A stretch of 64,000 nt of DNA from contig OZ244895.1 of the NCBI GenBank assembly GCA_965221555.1, positions 2,046,001-2,110,000 on the forward strand. Direction: 5' to 3'. Numbering within the stretch: the first letter of the stretch is position 1; each line of letters opens with the position of its first letter. The notes under the pieces were generated by a model, which saw only the letters and a list, made by a program, of their open reading frames with translations, did not search any database and had not been told where the DNA came from. The stretch comes from JAJEAD01 sp965221555 (GTDB lineage Bacteria > Pseudomonadota > Gammaproteobacteria > HK1). Below are positions 18,912 through 26,724 of the stretch, piece after piece. The position numbers and the translations under genes are program-made.

Positions 18912-19440
18912 TTGGACGAGGCTACAGGGAGGTCGCTTCCTCGGGCACCGTGGCAAATCTCGGGGCGAGGCGCCGATGGCCGACCCCTGAACGACCCGAC
19001 CCACGCACATGCATTCTGGCTGCCCGAGGACGCCGACTCGGACGGATGGATCGATCACATCTTCGTGAACATCGCGAGCGGTATCGATCACCACACCCGC
19101 ACCAGGCTCGACCGGATCACCCGCCTGTGGTTCGCGCCCAAGCGGTAGTCGGACGACGATGCGCCCGTGGCGGCGAAGGAGTGGCGGCTCGCACTGGAAG
19201 GCTTCGGCCAACCGCACGACTTTGCCGGCAACACGCCCGGAAGCGCGCAGATCTTCGACATGTCTTCCGAGTGGCGAAGCATGACGCCGTTCCTGGCTGC
19301 CGGTCACCTGAAGGCAGCGGGCTACCGGGGCGAAGTTCGCCGCCTCCTCGACCCCCGCGGTCTGGATTCGAGAGGTGTTGACATTGAAGTTCTGAAGGGG
19401 ATTCGCGTCGGTGGCGCCCCGCGCGTCCGGGTCCAGAGCC
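18912..19440 (+). pseudogene. Relic of type I-G csb2 (Cas5-Cas6, GSU0054 family), C-terminal part
   Basis: One continuous frame, interrupted only by a TAG at 19146-19148, resembles the C-terminal half of Csb2, the Cas5/Cas6-like protein of type I-G (I-U) systems. Recognisable blocks are HAHAFWLPEDADSDGWIDH, LDRITRLW, then after the stop LEGFGQPHDFAG, WRSMTPFLAAGHLK and EVRRLLDPRGL. The N-terminal half is missing at the boundary with the ATPase gene, and similarity fades near 19400 where a hipA stub begins on the other strand. It is a pseudogene with truncation at both ends plus a nonsense codon. Confidence 0.7.
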
Positions 19441-19498
19441 GGCCGGTCGGGACGGCTACCCCGTCCCGTTCGAGAGAGACGAGGACCTCACGTTCCAT
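19412..19498 (-). pseudogene. Stub of hipA-like toxin/kinase gene, N-terminal about 29 codons
   Basis: From the ATG at 19498 the minus strand reads MEREVLVSLERDGVAVPTGR followed by LWTRTRGA, the beginning of a HipA-family protein (their N-terminal domain has the same VxVDxxGxPxxVGRLW pattern). After about 28 codons the family pattern ends and the sequence runs into the csb2 relic. The ATG overlaps the end of hipB by 11 bases, the normal hipBA arrangement. The kinase domain is absent, so no toxin is made. Confidence 0.6.
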
Positions 19499-19838
19499 GG
19501 TGGGCGCTTCGGGGTTTCGACCGGGAGACGCGAATGCGCTGGGGCAGGCGTTCCTCCTCGAGGAAGAGCCCCACCGGGTCGTGGACCGCGTCCGCAAGTT
19601 CCCCGAGTCTCTCCTCCATCCCGAGGACAAAGAGTACCGAGGCATAGATCCCCATCGATACCCCGGGATCGCCTTTCTCGACCCGGGTCAGGGTATTGCG
19701 GCTGATGAAGGCCCGTTCGGCGAGGAGCGCCATCGACAGTCGACGGCGGCGCCGAGCAGCCGAGAGATCGAGGCCCAGCTTCCGTAGCGAACGACGGACG
19801 CCAAGGGGAAGAGCCTGCTGGGAACGCGACGCCTTCAT
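19488..19838 (-). CDS. HipB-like XRE-family antitoxin regulator
   Basis: A 116-residue XRE helix-turn-helix protein of the type encoded in front of HipA-like kinases. The HTH spans roughly residues 26-80 (DLSAARRRRRLSMALLAERA, SRNTLTRVEKG, GVSMGIYASVLFVLG), and the EEERLPQRIR tail is typical. It would repress its own promoter and neutralise HipA, but hipA here is only a stub, so it is an orphan. The ATG at 19838 follows an AT-rich promoter region with an inverted repeat CTATA-N10-TATAG. Confidence 0.85.
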   Translation of the reverse strand: MKASRSQQALPLGVRRSLRKLGLDLSAARRRRRLSMALLAERAFISRNTLTRVEKGDPGVSMGIYASVLFVLGMEERLGELADAVHDPVGLFLEEERLPQRIRVSRSKPRSAHHGT

Positions 19839-19862
19839 GCATTAAAAGACTACCGCTAACAT

Positions 19863-19882
19863 CTATATTGCACAACTTATAG
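19863..19882 (-). promoter_or_regulatory. Candidate HipB-type operator
   Basis: A 20-bp site with perfect outer half-sites CTATA and TATAG separated by ten bases lies 25 bases upstream of the hipB start in an AT-rich stretch that stands out from its surroundings. Known HipB operators have a similar layout (TATCC-N8-GGATA). Autorepression is inferred. Confidence 0.45.
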
Positions 19883-20014
19883 GACATCACCAGAGTGAAA
19901 GGTGCGGGTCGCTTGCGGAGTTTCTGGTAGGGCGAAGCGTCGAGATTGCGACCCGTCAGCGTCCGCTGATTCCGCCGATTCCTTCCATTCGGCGGCGGCG
20001 GGAAGTGGCTCCGG

Positions 20015-20374
20015 TCAGGCGACCTGGCGGCCGGTAATCGCCTCGCGCAGGCCCACCAGGAGTCCCTCCAGCATCGCCATTCGCTCCCGGATACTGCCGA
20101 GTTCAGTGCGAATGCTGTCCATCTCGGCGCGGAACTCATCGCGTTCCGTCTTCCTTTCGGCGCGGAGTTCATCGCGATCCGTCTTCCTCTCGGCGCGGAG
20201 TTCATCGCGATCCGTCTTCCTCTCTGCGCGGAGTTCGTCGCGATCCGCCTTCCTCTCTGCGCGGAGTTCATCGCGGATCGCCTTCATCTCGGCGCGGAGC
20301 TGGCGATGGGAAGTGGTAATCGCCAACAGAATCACGATGCCGGTACCGATGATGGTCCAGGCTTCGGCGGTCAT
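20015..20374 (-). CDS. Small membrane-anchored coiled-coil protein, copy 2
   Basis: A 119-residue paralogue of the protein at 15730-16077. It has the same N-terminal membrane helix (IIGTGIVILLAI), a longer coiled coil of almost identical 11-residue units RDELRAERKTD, and an identical tail RMAMLEGLLVGLREAITGRQVA. The chosen ATG at 20374 has GGAGG six bases upstream. Function unknown; the design (membrane anchor, rigid rod, conserved amphipathic tail) suggests a scaffold or sensor. The hendecads are strikingly uniform, indicating recent repeat expansion. Confidence 0.65.
   Translation of the reverse strand: MTAEAWTIIGTGIVILLAITTSHRQLRAEMKAIRDELRAERKADRDELRAERKTDRDELRAERKTDRDELRAERKTERDEFRAEMDSIRTELGSIRERMAMLEGLLVGLREAITGRQVA
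20123..20287 (-). repeat. 33-bp tandem repeat, five units, in coiled-coil gene 2
   Basis: Five consecutive in-frame 33-bp units with only a few differences, each coding one hendecad of the coiled coil. The paralogue at 15.9 kb has three. The frame-preserving unit length implies that copy number can vary without breaking the protein. Confidence 0.85.
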
Positions 20375-20820
20375 TACCATCCTCCAAATGCCCTCCAAGG
20401 TCCCCTTGATGATGCACCAACCACCCCGGTGAGATGCCAGGGGATTCGGTCGCTCCGTACCGTCGATTTCCGCCCGTTCCAGTATAGGCGATCGTCGCCA
20501 TCACGGCTTTTTCAGTTGGCTAGCGGCGGCATGCTGAACGAGATTGAAAACCACAAATTCCCGGCGTGATGAGAGTGTGGTCGCGCTCGGCTGACGCGAT
20601 CTGCAAGTACTTGCGGCGTGTCATCGGGGAGGAGGTGTGGCCGGTCGAGTCGGGCGATGGTGTATGCGCGTGCCTCATGGGTGGCGCCTCCATACGTCGG
20701 AGATCGCACGAAGCGGCATGCTGTCGCTAACCGAATCGGTCCATAATCGACACTGGCGGATCCCGGCACAGGCCGGGGAGAACATGCGGTCCAGTGTCCA
20801 TCGAGGAGAGGGAGTAGCAC
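20375..20820. other. Intergenic region with conserved upstream block of coiled-coil gene 2
   Basis: From 20375 to about 20505 the sequence closely matches the region upstream of coiled-coil gene 1 (about 16078-16210), including TATACT on the minus strand at 20481-20486. The rest, to 20820, has no recognisable gene or repeat and should hold the promoter of the homocysteine methyltransferase-like gene. Confidence 0.6.
20481..20486 (-). promoter_or_regulatory. Candidate -10 box of coiled-coil gene 2
   Basis: Minus-strand TATACT in the block GATCGCCTATACTGGA, about 107 bases before the start and conserved between the two paralogous loci. Confidence 0.4.
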
Positions 20821-21816
20821 ATGGCGGCCTATGACGATCTCAAGCAGCGTCTCGCCAATCGAGAGGTGATCCTTCTGGACGGTGCGGTCGGCACCCAGCT
20901 CCAGGCGACCGGGGTGCCGATGAATCCCTGCTGTTGGGCGGCGATCGGCAACCATACGCATCCGTACACGGTGCGAAAGATGCACGAGGACTACATCCGG
21001 GCCGGGGTCGACGTGATCACGACCAATACCTACTCCGCGGCGCGACACAACTACGAGGCGGCGGGCTTGAGCGAGCGCGTGGCCGAGCTCAACTACCGTG
21101 CGGTAGCGCTCGCGCGGGAAGCGCGGGATCGGGTTGCGGAGAAGCCGGTGTGGATTGCGGGCTCGGTCTCGAACTTCGGGGCGCTGACCGAGGAGCAGTA
21201 CGTGGTGTATCGCAAGGGTCCGGGACGTACCATCACCCGCGGCATGCGCGCACGCAGTGTCATCACCGCCGAGCAGGCGATGCGCAATCTGGAGGAGCAG
21301 GCCGCGCTCCTCGCCGACGCCGGGGTGGACTTTCTGATCGCCGAGGCCACCGGAACCGATCTGCAGCGCCGGTGGGTGCTGGACGCGGTAGCGAGCGCGG
21401 GACTGCCGTACTGGGCCGGGTTCAAGTGTCACGTGCGGCAGGGAGAGGATGCGGTGCGCACCGGCTACTTCTCGGACCTCCTGCTCGCCGACGAACTGGA
21501 CGAGGCGCTGCCGCTCGATGCCGATGTGCTGAGCCTGTTCCACTCCACCATCGAGGACACCGACCGGGCGCTGCCGCTGGTCCGGTCGAAGTGGCCGGGG
21601 CCGATCGGGTGCTACCCCGAGGCGGGGCGCCGCGACTACGTACAGGCTTTCGCCGATCCCAACGTCGAGAATCCGCACACGCTCGAGGAGTGGGTCGCCA
21701 CCGCACAATCATGGACCGAGCGCGGTGTGCAGGTCATCGGCGGCTGCTGCGGCATGGGACTGGACCACATTCACGCGCTCCGTGGCCAGCTTCCCCAACG
21801 GGCGGGGCTCCGCTGA
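20821..21816 (+). CDS. Homocysteine S-methyltransferase family protein with altered zinc site
   Basis: A 331-residue protein with the homocysteine methyltransferase barrel (MmuM/BHMT/MetH-N). The LLDGAVGTQL opening, ITTNTYSA, the AGSVSNFG strand and the late GGCCGMG motif with Cys309-Cys310 are typical. In MmuM-type enzymes the third zinc ligand is a Cys in GINC; the aligned place here reads SLFH, giving His241. Zinc could still bind, but with a different ligand set, so the methyl acceptor may differ. Strong purine-rich GAGGAGAGGGAG precedes the ATG. Methyl donor not predictable (S-methylmethionine or a betaine are options). Confidence 0.8.
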   Translation: MAAYDDLKQRLANREVILLDGAVGTQLQATGVPMNPCCWAAIGNHTHPYTVRKMHEDYIRAGVDVITTNTYSAARHNYEAAGLSERVAELNYRAVALAREARDRVAEKPVWIAGSVSNFGALTEEQYVVYRKGPGRTITRGMRARSVITAEQAMRNLEEQAALLADAGVDFLIAEATGTDLQRRWVLDAVASAGLPYWAGFKCHVRQGEDAVRTGYFSDLLLADELDEALPLDADVLSLFHSTIEDTDRALPLVRSKWPGPIGCYPEAGRRDYVQAFADPNVENPHTLEEWVATAQSWTERGVQVIGGCCGMGLDHIHALRGQLPQRAGLR

Positions 21817-21882
21817 CCCGAAACGTCTGAATATCGAAAAACCTGCGGGCTCGCCCGCCGATCCGTTCTGCCGCCTGCGGAT

Positions 21883-22260
21883 TCAGCCCCGGATGCCGGG
21901 CCCGCGCAGGGGTCTGAGGCTGACCGGGCGATCCAGGATCTCCTTGACGACGAATGCCTCCCGGAGCGCATCCGGCGCGCGCAGGCGAGCGAGCAGGGCA
22001 GCGCGGGATCCAGGGGCCGCCACCGCCGCGTCGCGGGATGTGGGCGCATCGGAGACGGGAGCCGCCCACGGCGCATCCGCCGAGTAGCGGGACGCGGGTC
22101 GCGGAGCAGGTTCGCGAGCCGGCTCCGGATCGGCCACGAAGTCCTCGCTTGCGTCCCACTCCGAGGCTTCGGCGTGCCCCGGTACGCCCGGCCGCCACTC
22201 TTCCAGGCGCTCCCCGAGCGCCTCTTTGAGGCGCGCGCGGAAGTTGGGAAGCAGGCTCAC
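21883..22260 (-). CDS. Hypothetical protein downstream of floA
   Basis: A 125-residue protein I do not recognise. The N-terminus (LLPNFRARLKEALGERLEEW) and the C-terminus (LLARLRAPDALREAFVVKEIL) look helical; the middle 50 residues are rich in Pro, Ala and Asp and probably disordered. No signal peptide or membrane segment is seen. The start is six bases after the floA stop, so it is cotranscribed with the flotillin-like gene and may work with it. The C-terminal VVKEILDRPVSLRP end suggests a short conserved interaction motif, but that is a guess. Confidence 0.55.
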   Translation of the reverse strand: MSLLPNFRARLKEALGERLEEWRPGVPGHAEASEWDASEDFVADPEPAREPAPRPASRYSADAPWAAPVSDAPTSRDAAVAAPGSRAALLARLRAPDALREAFVVKEILDRPVSLRPLRGPGIRG

Positions 22261-22266
22261 CGCGCT

Positions 22267-23283
22267 CTACTCGGGCTCGGTGGAGTCGTCCTGGCGCTCG
22301 GGTTCCGCGATGCTCGATCGCATGCGGGTGTCGGCCATGACGTTCTGCATCTGGTAGTAGTCCATCACGCCCAGCCGACCGTTGCGGAAAGCGTCCGCCA
22401 TCGCCTTCGGAACCTCGGCCTCCGCGAGCACCACTTTGGCCCGGTTCTCCTGCACCAGCGCCACCATCTCCTGCTCCCGCGCCACTGCCAGCGCCCGCTG
22501 GCGTTCGGCCTGGGCCTGCGCGACTTTCTTCTCCGCCTCCGCCTGGTCGATCTTGAGGCGCGCGCCGATGTTGTCGCCCACGTCCACGTCGGCAATGTCG
22601 ATGGAGAGGATCTCGAAGGCGGTGCCGGAGTCGAGTCCGCGTTCCAGTACCACCTTGGAAATGCGATCCGGGTTCTCCAGCACCTGCATGTGATTCTGGG
22701 CGGAGCCGATGGTGGTGACGATGCCCTCGCCAACCCGGGCGACCACCGTCTCCTCGGTCGCGCCCCCCACCAGCCGGTCGAGGTTGGTGCGCACCGTGAC
22801 CCGCGCCTTCACCTTGAGCTGAATGCCGTCGCCGGCGATCGCGTCGATGTTGGCGCGCGCCATCGCGCCGGATGGCACGTCGATGACCTTGGGGTTGACG
22901 GAAGTGCCGACCGCTTCCTTGACGTCGCGGCCCGCGAGGTCGATCGCGCAGGAGCGGTCGTAGCTCAGGGTGATGTTCGCCTTGTGCGCCGATATGAGCG
23001 CCTGGACCACGCGTTCTACGTCGCCGCCGGCGAGGTAGTGGGCTTCGAGCTCGTCCGCGCTGAGATCGATGCCCGCTTTCTTGGCGGTAATGCGCACCCG
23101 CACGATGATCGCCGGGTTCACCTTGCGAAAGCGCATGAAAATGATCTGCAGGAGGCTCACTGGAGCGTTGGACAGAATCGACTGCCACCAGAGCCAGAAC
23201 GCGTTCCAGATGAGCGCAATGATGGCGAGCGCGATGATCGCGACGACGACGATGGTGAGCAGGCCGATGATGTCGAAGCTCAT
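22267..23283 (-). CDS. floA: Flotillin-like protein FloA
   Basis: A 338-residue membrane scaffold of the FloA/YqfA (UPF0365) family. A hydrophobic hairpin-like segment covers residues 5-40, followed by the SPFH-like domain (LQIIFMRFRKVNPAIIV, LEAHYLAGGDVERVVQALI) and a long alanine-glutamate coiled coil around residues 240-285 that drives oligomerisation. The family organises membrane microdomains and is commonly encoded next to NfeD proteins, as here. It is followed at once by the small hypothetical gene at 21883. A 176-bp inverted-repeat element separates it from nfeD. Confidence 0.95.
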   Translation of the reverse strand: MSFDIIGLLTIVVVAIIALAIIALIWNAFWLWWQSILSNAPVSLLQIIFMRFRKVNPAIIVRVRITAKKAGIDLSADELEAHYLAGGDVERVVQALISAHKANITLSYDRSCAIDLAGRDVKEAVGTSVNPKVIDVPSGAMARANIDAIAGDGIQLKVKARVTVRTNLDRLVGGATEETVVARVGEGIVTTIGSAQNHMQVLENPDRISKVVLERGLDSGTAFEILSIDIADVDVGDNIGARLKIDQAEAEKKVAQAQAERQRALAVAREQEMVALVQENRAKVVLAEAEVPKAMADAFRNGRLGVMDYYQMQNVMADTRMRSSIAEPERQDDSTEPE

Positions 23284-23364
23284 GGTTGCAATCTCCGTTT
23301 GGCGCCGGGCGCCGTGGCGGGGCGCGGGCCGGCGGCGCGAGCGCCCATGTTAACCCGCACTTAA

Positions 23365-23540
23365 CCCGGATATTTCACCGATTTCCTACTGCGGACGCCA
23401 ATTTGCTCGCGTCAGCGGGTCGTACTCCCTCAAGCCGCTTCGACGTAGTGTCGGCTACGCCTTCAGCGTCTTTCGGTCCGTGCGCCCCACTGTCACGGCA
23501 TCTTGGCGCCCTCGTGACGAAAATCGGTGAAACATCCGGG
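23365..23540 (-). repeat. TIR element copy A (176 bp, complete)
   Basis: An intergenic element whose left end CCCGGATATTTCACCGATTT is the near-perfect inverse of its right end AAATCGGTGAAACATCCGGG (one mismatch in 20). The interior shares blocks with the other copies in this window, including GGCGCCAAGATGCCGTGA and CACGGACCGAAAGACGC when read on the minus strand. It lies between nfeD and floA. Confidence 0.85.
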
Positions 23541-23582
23541 TCAAGTCCTATCCGCGATACGGGGGCGCCGGATACCGCAGAT

Positions 23583-24113
23583 TCATTCGGGTCCGCTGCT
23601 CGGGGCGCCGTCGGGCGCCGGCTCGTCACCGGCCGGGCGCACGAAGACGATCGCGCCGTCGATTTCTCCGACCACCACCCGGGTGCGGGCCTCGAGCGAG
23701 CCGCCGCGCACCTGGACATCGCACTCGCCTCCCGGGAAGCGGGCACGGCCGGAGGGGCGCGCCGGGGTGACCATGGTTCCGGTCGAGCCCGGTCCGATCC
23801 CGAGGCGATCCGTCACGTGGTGGTAGCCAGCCTCCCCGGTGATCTCGCTCTTGGGCACGATGTGCGAGGTACGCAGGCGGGCGAGGCCCCGGCGCACGAG
23901 AAAGACGGCGAGGATCGGCACCACGATCACCATGGCCCATCCGATCACGTCCGAGGCGCGGAAGGCGAAGTAGATGGCCGCGGCGGTCGAGGCGATGGAA
24001 GTGGCGAGCAGCAGTCCGAAGGAGACGACGAAGAACTCGAAGATGAGCAGCAAGACGCCGAGCGAGAGCAGGGCGAGCGCATAGCCGGCGTAGATCCAGT
24101 CGACCTCGGGCAC
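23583..24113 (-). CDS. Short NfeD-family membrane protein
   Basis: A 176-residue NfeD-like protein without protease domain: about three membrane helices in the first 75 residues, then a small OB-fold (NfeD C-terminal domain) around residues 95-165 with the GSTGTMVTPARPSGRARFPG signature. Its stop leads into repeat A and then floA, and its start lies seven bases after the stop of the long NfeD gene. The family is thought to act with SPFH/flotillin proteins in membrane quality control. Confidence 0.85.
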   Translation of the reverse strand: MPEVDWIYAGYALALLSLGVLLLIFEFFVVSFGLLLATSIASTAAAIYFAFRASDVIGWAMVIVVPILAVFLVRRGLARLRTSHIVPKSEITGEAGYHHVTDRLGIGPGSTGTMVTPARPSGRARFPGGECDVQVRGGSLEARTRVVVGEIDGAIVFVRPAGDEPAPDGAPSSGPE

Positions 24114-24120
24114 GCGCGTA

Positions 24121-25647
24121 TCAGGGCCTTGCGGCCGCCTCCCTGCCCGCCTGCGCGCGCACCAGCAGCTCGCCGAACTCCACCGCCAGCACCTCCACGA
24201 CCGCGCCCGGGGCGATGTAGGCGCCGTGCTCGGCCCGGGCGCTGTGGGGTTCGCCGTCGACGAAGACCGTACCGCCGGGATGCAGGCCGTCGGGGGTGTG
24301 GCCGCGCCGTCCGACGAGGGAAGGCGCCCGCGCCTCCACCGCGCCGCTGCTGGTGCCGGTGACTTCGTCCGCGAGCGCGAAGCGCCGACGCAGAGGAGAG
24401 CGCGGCATGAGCACGAAGAACGCGACGATGCCCGCCGCCATTACGCCGAGTGCGATGAAGCTCCTGCCCACCGCGTCGCCGAGGGCGTCCATGAACTCGG
24501 GATTGGCGAAGTCGAAGTTCATTTCATTGGGCATGAAGAGCATGATCAGCGCGACGAGGGCGAGTGCCCCACCCGCCACCCCGAGGAGCCCCCCTCCCGC
24601 GAAGGTGAGGAACTCGACCGCGATCAGGGCGATGCCGGCGATGAGGAGCAGCACCTCGACGTTCTCCGCCAGGTCCAGGTAGTACTGGGCGAGCAGAAAG
24701 AGGCCACCGAGCGTCCCCGCGATGAGTGCCCACCAGCCCACCCCGGGGGTGTTCAGCTCGAAGAGGATGAACAGGAGGGCGAGGCCCGCAAGCAACGGCG
24801 CGAAGGTGGACAGGAGCCATGCGGTGGTCTCCGTCCCACGCGGGCTCAAGTCGATCACCGACTCGGGGTCGATGCCGAGTGTGGCGTAGAGCGCGTCGAT
24901 GTTTTCCGCCTCCCCGGTTGCCATGGCCATCGAGAGGGCCTCGCGGCCGGTCAGGGTGAGGAGGCGATCCTCGCCCCGGTAGAGCACGAGCTGGCGCTCG
25001 TCGTCCGGATCGAACTCGGGATGGGCGAGCAGGAAGTCGGGCAGATCGTCCTCGATGACGTACTCGGTCTCGTCCTCGCCGAGGATGGCGCGGTACAGCT
25101 TCTGGTTGCGCGCGGTCATCTTGAGGAGCAGCGCCCGATCCCACCCGTTCTGCTCCGCCGCCTGCACCAGCAGCGAGCGCACCACGGTCTCGATCTTCTC
25201 CGGCGCATACTCGATCTTGCCTTCGCGGTTGAAGAAGATGACGCCGATGTCGCCGATGGAGGCGGTCTGCGCCACGTAGAGTTCCTGGTGGGCGTAGGCG
25301 ATCATGGCGCCGGCGGAAATCGCGCGGAAGTCCACATAGGCGATCATCCGCAACCCGTCGCGCGGCTGGTCGATGACCTTCTTGAACATTTCGCGCGCGT
25401 GCGACACCTCTCCGCCGTCGGTGTCGATGTGCACGATGAGGGTGTCGAGCCCCTGGTCCCGGGCGTCGTCGATCGCGCGGTCAAGGTACCGGTGGCGCAG
25501 GCGATCGATGGTGCCGGTGAGGTGCGCGTAGCCTACCCGCGCGGGCGTGGCGTCCGCGGCGCCCTCGCCGAGACCCTCCCCCGCGCCGCCGAGAGCGAGG
25601 GCGCCGAGGAGGGCGGCCCCGAGCCAGCGCGGCGTTTCAGGTCTCAC
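24121..25647 (-). CDS. Long NfeD-family protein with ClpP-class serine protease domain
   Basis: A 508-residue membrane protease. An N-terminal signal sequence is followed by a ClpP/SppA-like protease domain (HIDTDGGEVSHAREMF, FRAISAGAMIAYAH with the presumed nucleophilic Ser, ASIGDIGVIF), then five or six helices and a C-terminal OB-fold with LVGRRGHTPDGLHPGGTVFVDG. I place the start at the GTG at 25647 because AAGGAG lies six bases upstream inside the longer frame; it overlaps the end of the preceding gene by 11 bases. Partner of the short NfeD and FloA in membrane domain maintenance. Confidence 0.88.
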   Translation of the reverse strand: MRPETPRWLGAALLGALALGGAGEGLGEGAADATPARVGYAHLTGTIDRLRHRYLDRAIDDARDQGLDTLIVHIDTDGGEVSHAREMFKKVIDQPRDGLRMIAYVDFRAISAGAMIAYAHQELYVAQTASIGDIGVIFFNREGKIEYAPEKIETVVRSLLVQAAEQNGWDRALLLKMTARNQKLYRAILGEDETEYVIEDDLPDFLLAHPEFDPDDERQLVLYRGEDRLLTLTGREALSMAMATGEAENIDALYATLGIDPESVIDLSPRGTETTAWLLSTFAPLLAGLALLFILFELNTPGVGWWALIAGTLGGLFLLAQYYLDLAENVEVLLLIAGIALIAVEFLTFAGGGLLGVAGGALALVALIMLFMPNEMNFDFANPEFMDALGDAVGRSFIALGVMAAGIVAFFVLMPRSPLRRRFALADEVTGTSSGAVEARAPSLVGRRGHTPDGLHPGGTVFVDGEPHSARAEHGAYIAPGAVVEVLAVEFGELLVRAQAGREAAARP

Positions 25648-26080
25648 CGGAATCTCCTTCGAGCATCGCACGAGCCAGGCACTCCGGCAGCGCCTTCATC
25701 ATGCTCTCGGGGACCGTGGTGGCCGGTGACCACTCGATCGCGTACTTGCCGCCGTCGCCACGGCGATAGACGAGGTAGCAGCGGCCGTCACGATCGACGC
25801 TGAGTTCGCCCCACTCCTGGCGGTACATGCGGTCCAGGCCCGCATCGCTTACCAGGACCCCGAGGCGAAGGCGCATCGGCCGGCTCACCGGGTTCATCAC
25901 CGTCATCAGCTCCGCCTCCGCTTCGGCGGCGCGGGCGATGGCGGGCTCAAGCAGCGCACGCAGCGCCGCGTCGTCGGCCTCGGGAAAGTGGCGCCACCGG
26001 GCGAGCAGTTGCGTCCGCGCCCGATCGACCGGCGCGCAAGGCTCTCCGGAGCCCGTTTCCTTGGCTTGTTCTTCACTCAT
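25637..26080 (-). CDS. Hypothetical protein, first gene of the NfeD/FloA operon
   Basis: A 147-residue soluble protein I do not recognise. The N-terminal half is helical and alanine-rich; the C-terminal half has a run of short strands (GRCYLVYRRGDGGKYAIEW) that looks like a small beta sheet. No signal peptide. Its end overlaps the start of the long nfeD gene by 11 bases, so it is the leading gene of the nfeD-nfeD-floA operon and may regulate or assemble the membrane complex. Confidence 0.6.
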   Translation of the reverse strand: MSEEQAKETGSGEPCAPVDRARTQLLARWRHFPEADDAALRALLEPAIARAAEAEAELMTVMNPVSRPMRLRLGVLVSDAGLDRMYRQEWGELSVDRDGRCYLVYRRGDGGKYAIEWSPATTVPESMMKALPECLARAMLEGDSGET

Positions 26081-26724
26081 CTTTACGCGATGTGATTATG
26101 CCTCACTCCCCGTCCCCGCACCGCCCGCATTGCAGGCGCGCGGCGCTGTGGACACGGTGCGGACCGGTCCGCCCGCACACGATTCGGTACCCACACCAAG
26201 CGGCCTTGGGTGTGTCCAGGCGATTTCGGAGCCAGGAGAGATCCCGACTCGGCAACGCAGTGCATTCAAGCTGACGCGCGGTTCCCGCGGCGGATCAAAA
26301 CCCTTCGATGAGCACCCCTGAGGCCATGGGTCGGAGCGAAGACAGGACACTCCCTTGCCCGCATGTTTCACCGATTTCTCAACTCGCGGACGCCAATATG
26401 CTCGCTGTCCCGGGCCTCCCTCCCTCAAGCCGACCCGGCTTCGTGTCGGCTACCTGCTTCGCTTCGCAGTCCTTGGGCGTTGCTCTGCGGCCTGGGCAAG
26501 CCATCCTTGGCTTGCCCGCTCGCCGGGGCAAAGCGCCACCGGCGCTTCGCCTTTATCCGGCTCGCCGTTGCGCGTCTTTCGGTCCGTGCTTCCTGCTGTC
26601 ACGGCATCTTGGCGCCCGGAGCGGCCGAAAATCGGTGAAACATCCGGGCGAATGGAGGGCATGAGACGATGCTTGAGGTAGATTCCGGCGCACGGGTGCG
26701 TACCGGAAGGAAGAGGGCCCGAGC
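26081..26724. other. Divergent intergenic region carrying TIR element copy B
   Basis: A 644-bp gap between divergent genes. About 26358-26648 is repeat copy B. The remaining flanks carry no recognisable gene; small open frames inside the repeat are not considered real. Confidence 0.5.
26358..26648 (-). repeat. TIR element copy B (291 bp, complete, long form)
   Basis: Ends are CCCGCATGTTTCACCGATTT and AAATCGGTGAAACATCCGGG, inverted repeats with one mismatch. Compared with copy A it has about 115 bases extra in the middle, containing two nested near-palindromes (around the CAAGCCATCCTTGGCTTG and GCGCCACCGGCGC blocks). Same orientation as copy A. Confidence 0.85.

Noticed and set aside
20123..20287. 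33-bp repeats as a CRISPR or iteron array
   Set aside because: Units are contiguous without spacers, in frame, and encode a coiled coil whose paralogue has the same units.
16854..20500. CRISPR array near the cas relics
   Set aside because: No set of evenly spaced direct repeats was found by reading; the only tandem repeats are the in-frame 33-bp coiled-coil units.
26363..26638. Small protein genes in the repeats (starting MFHRF)
   Set aside because: The frames follow the repeat ends in either strand, have no ribosome sites and vary between copies; they are by-products of the element.
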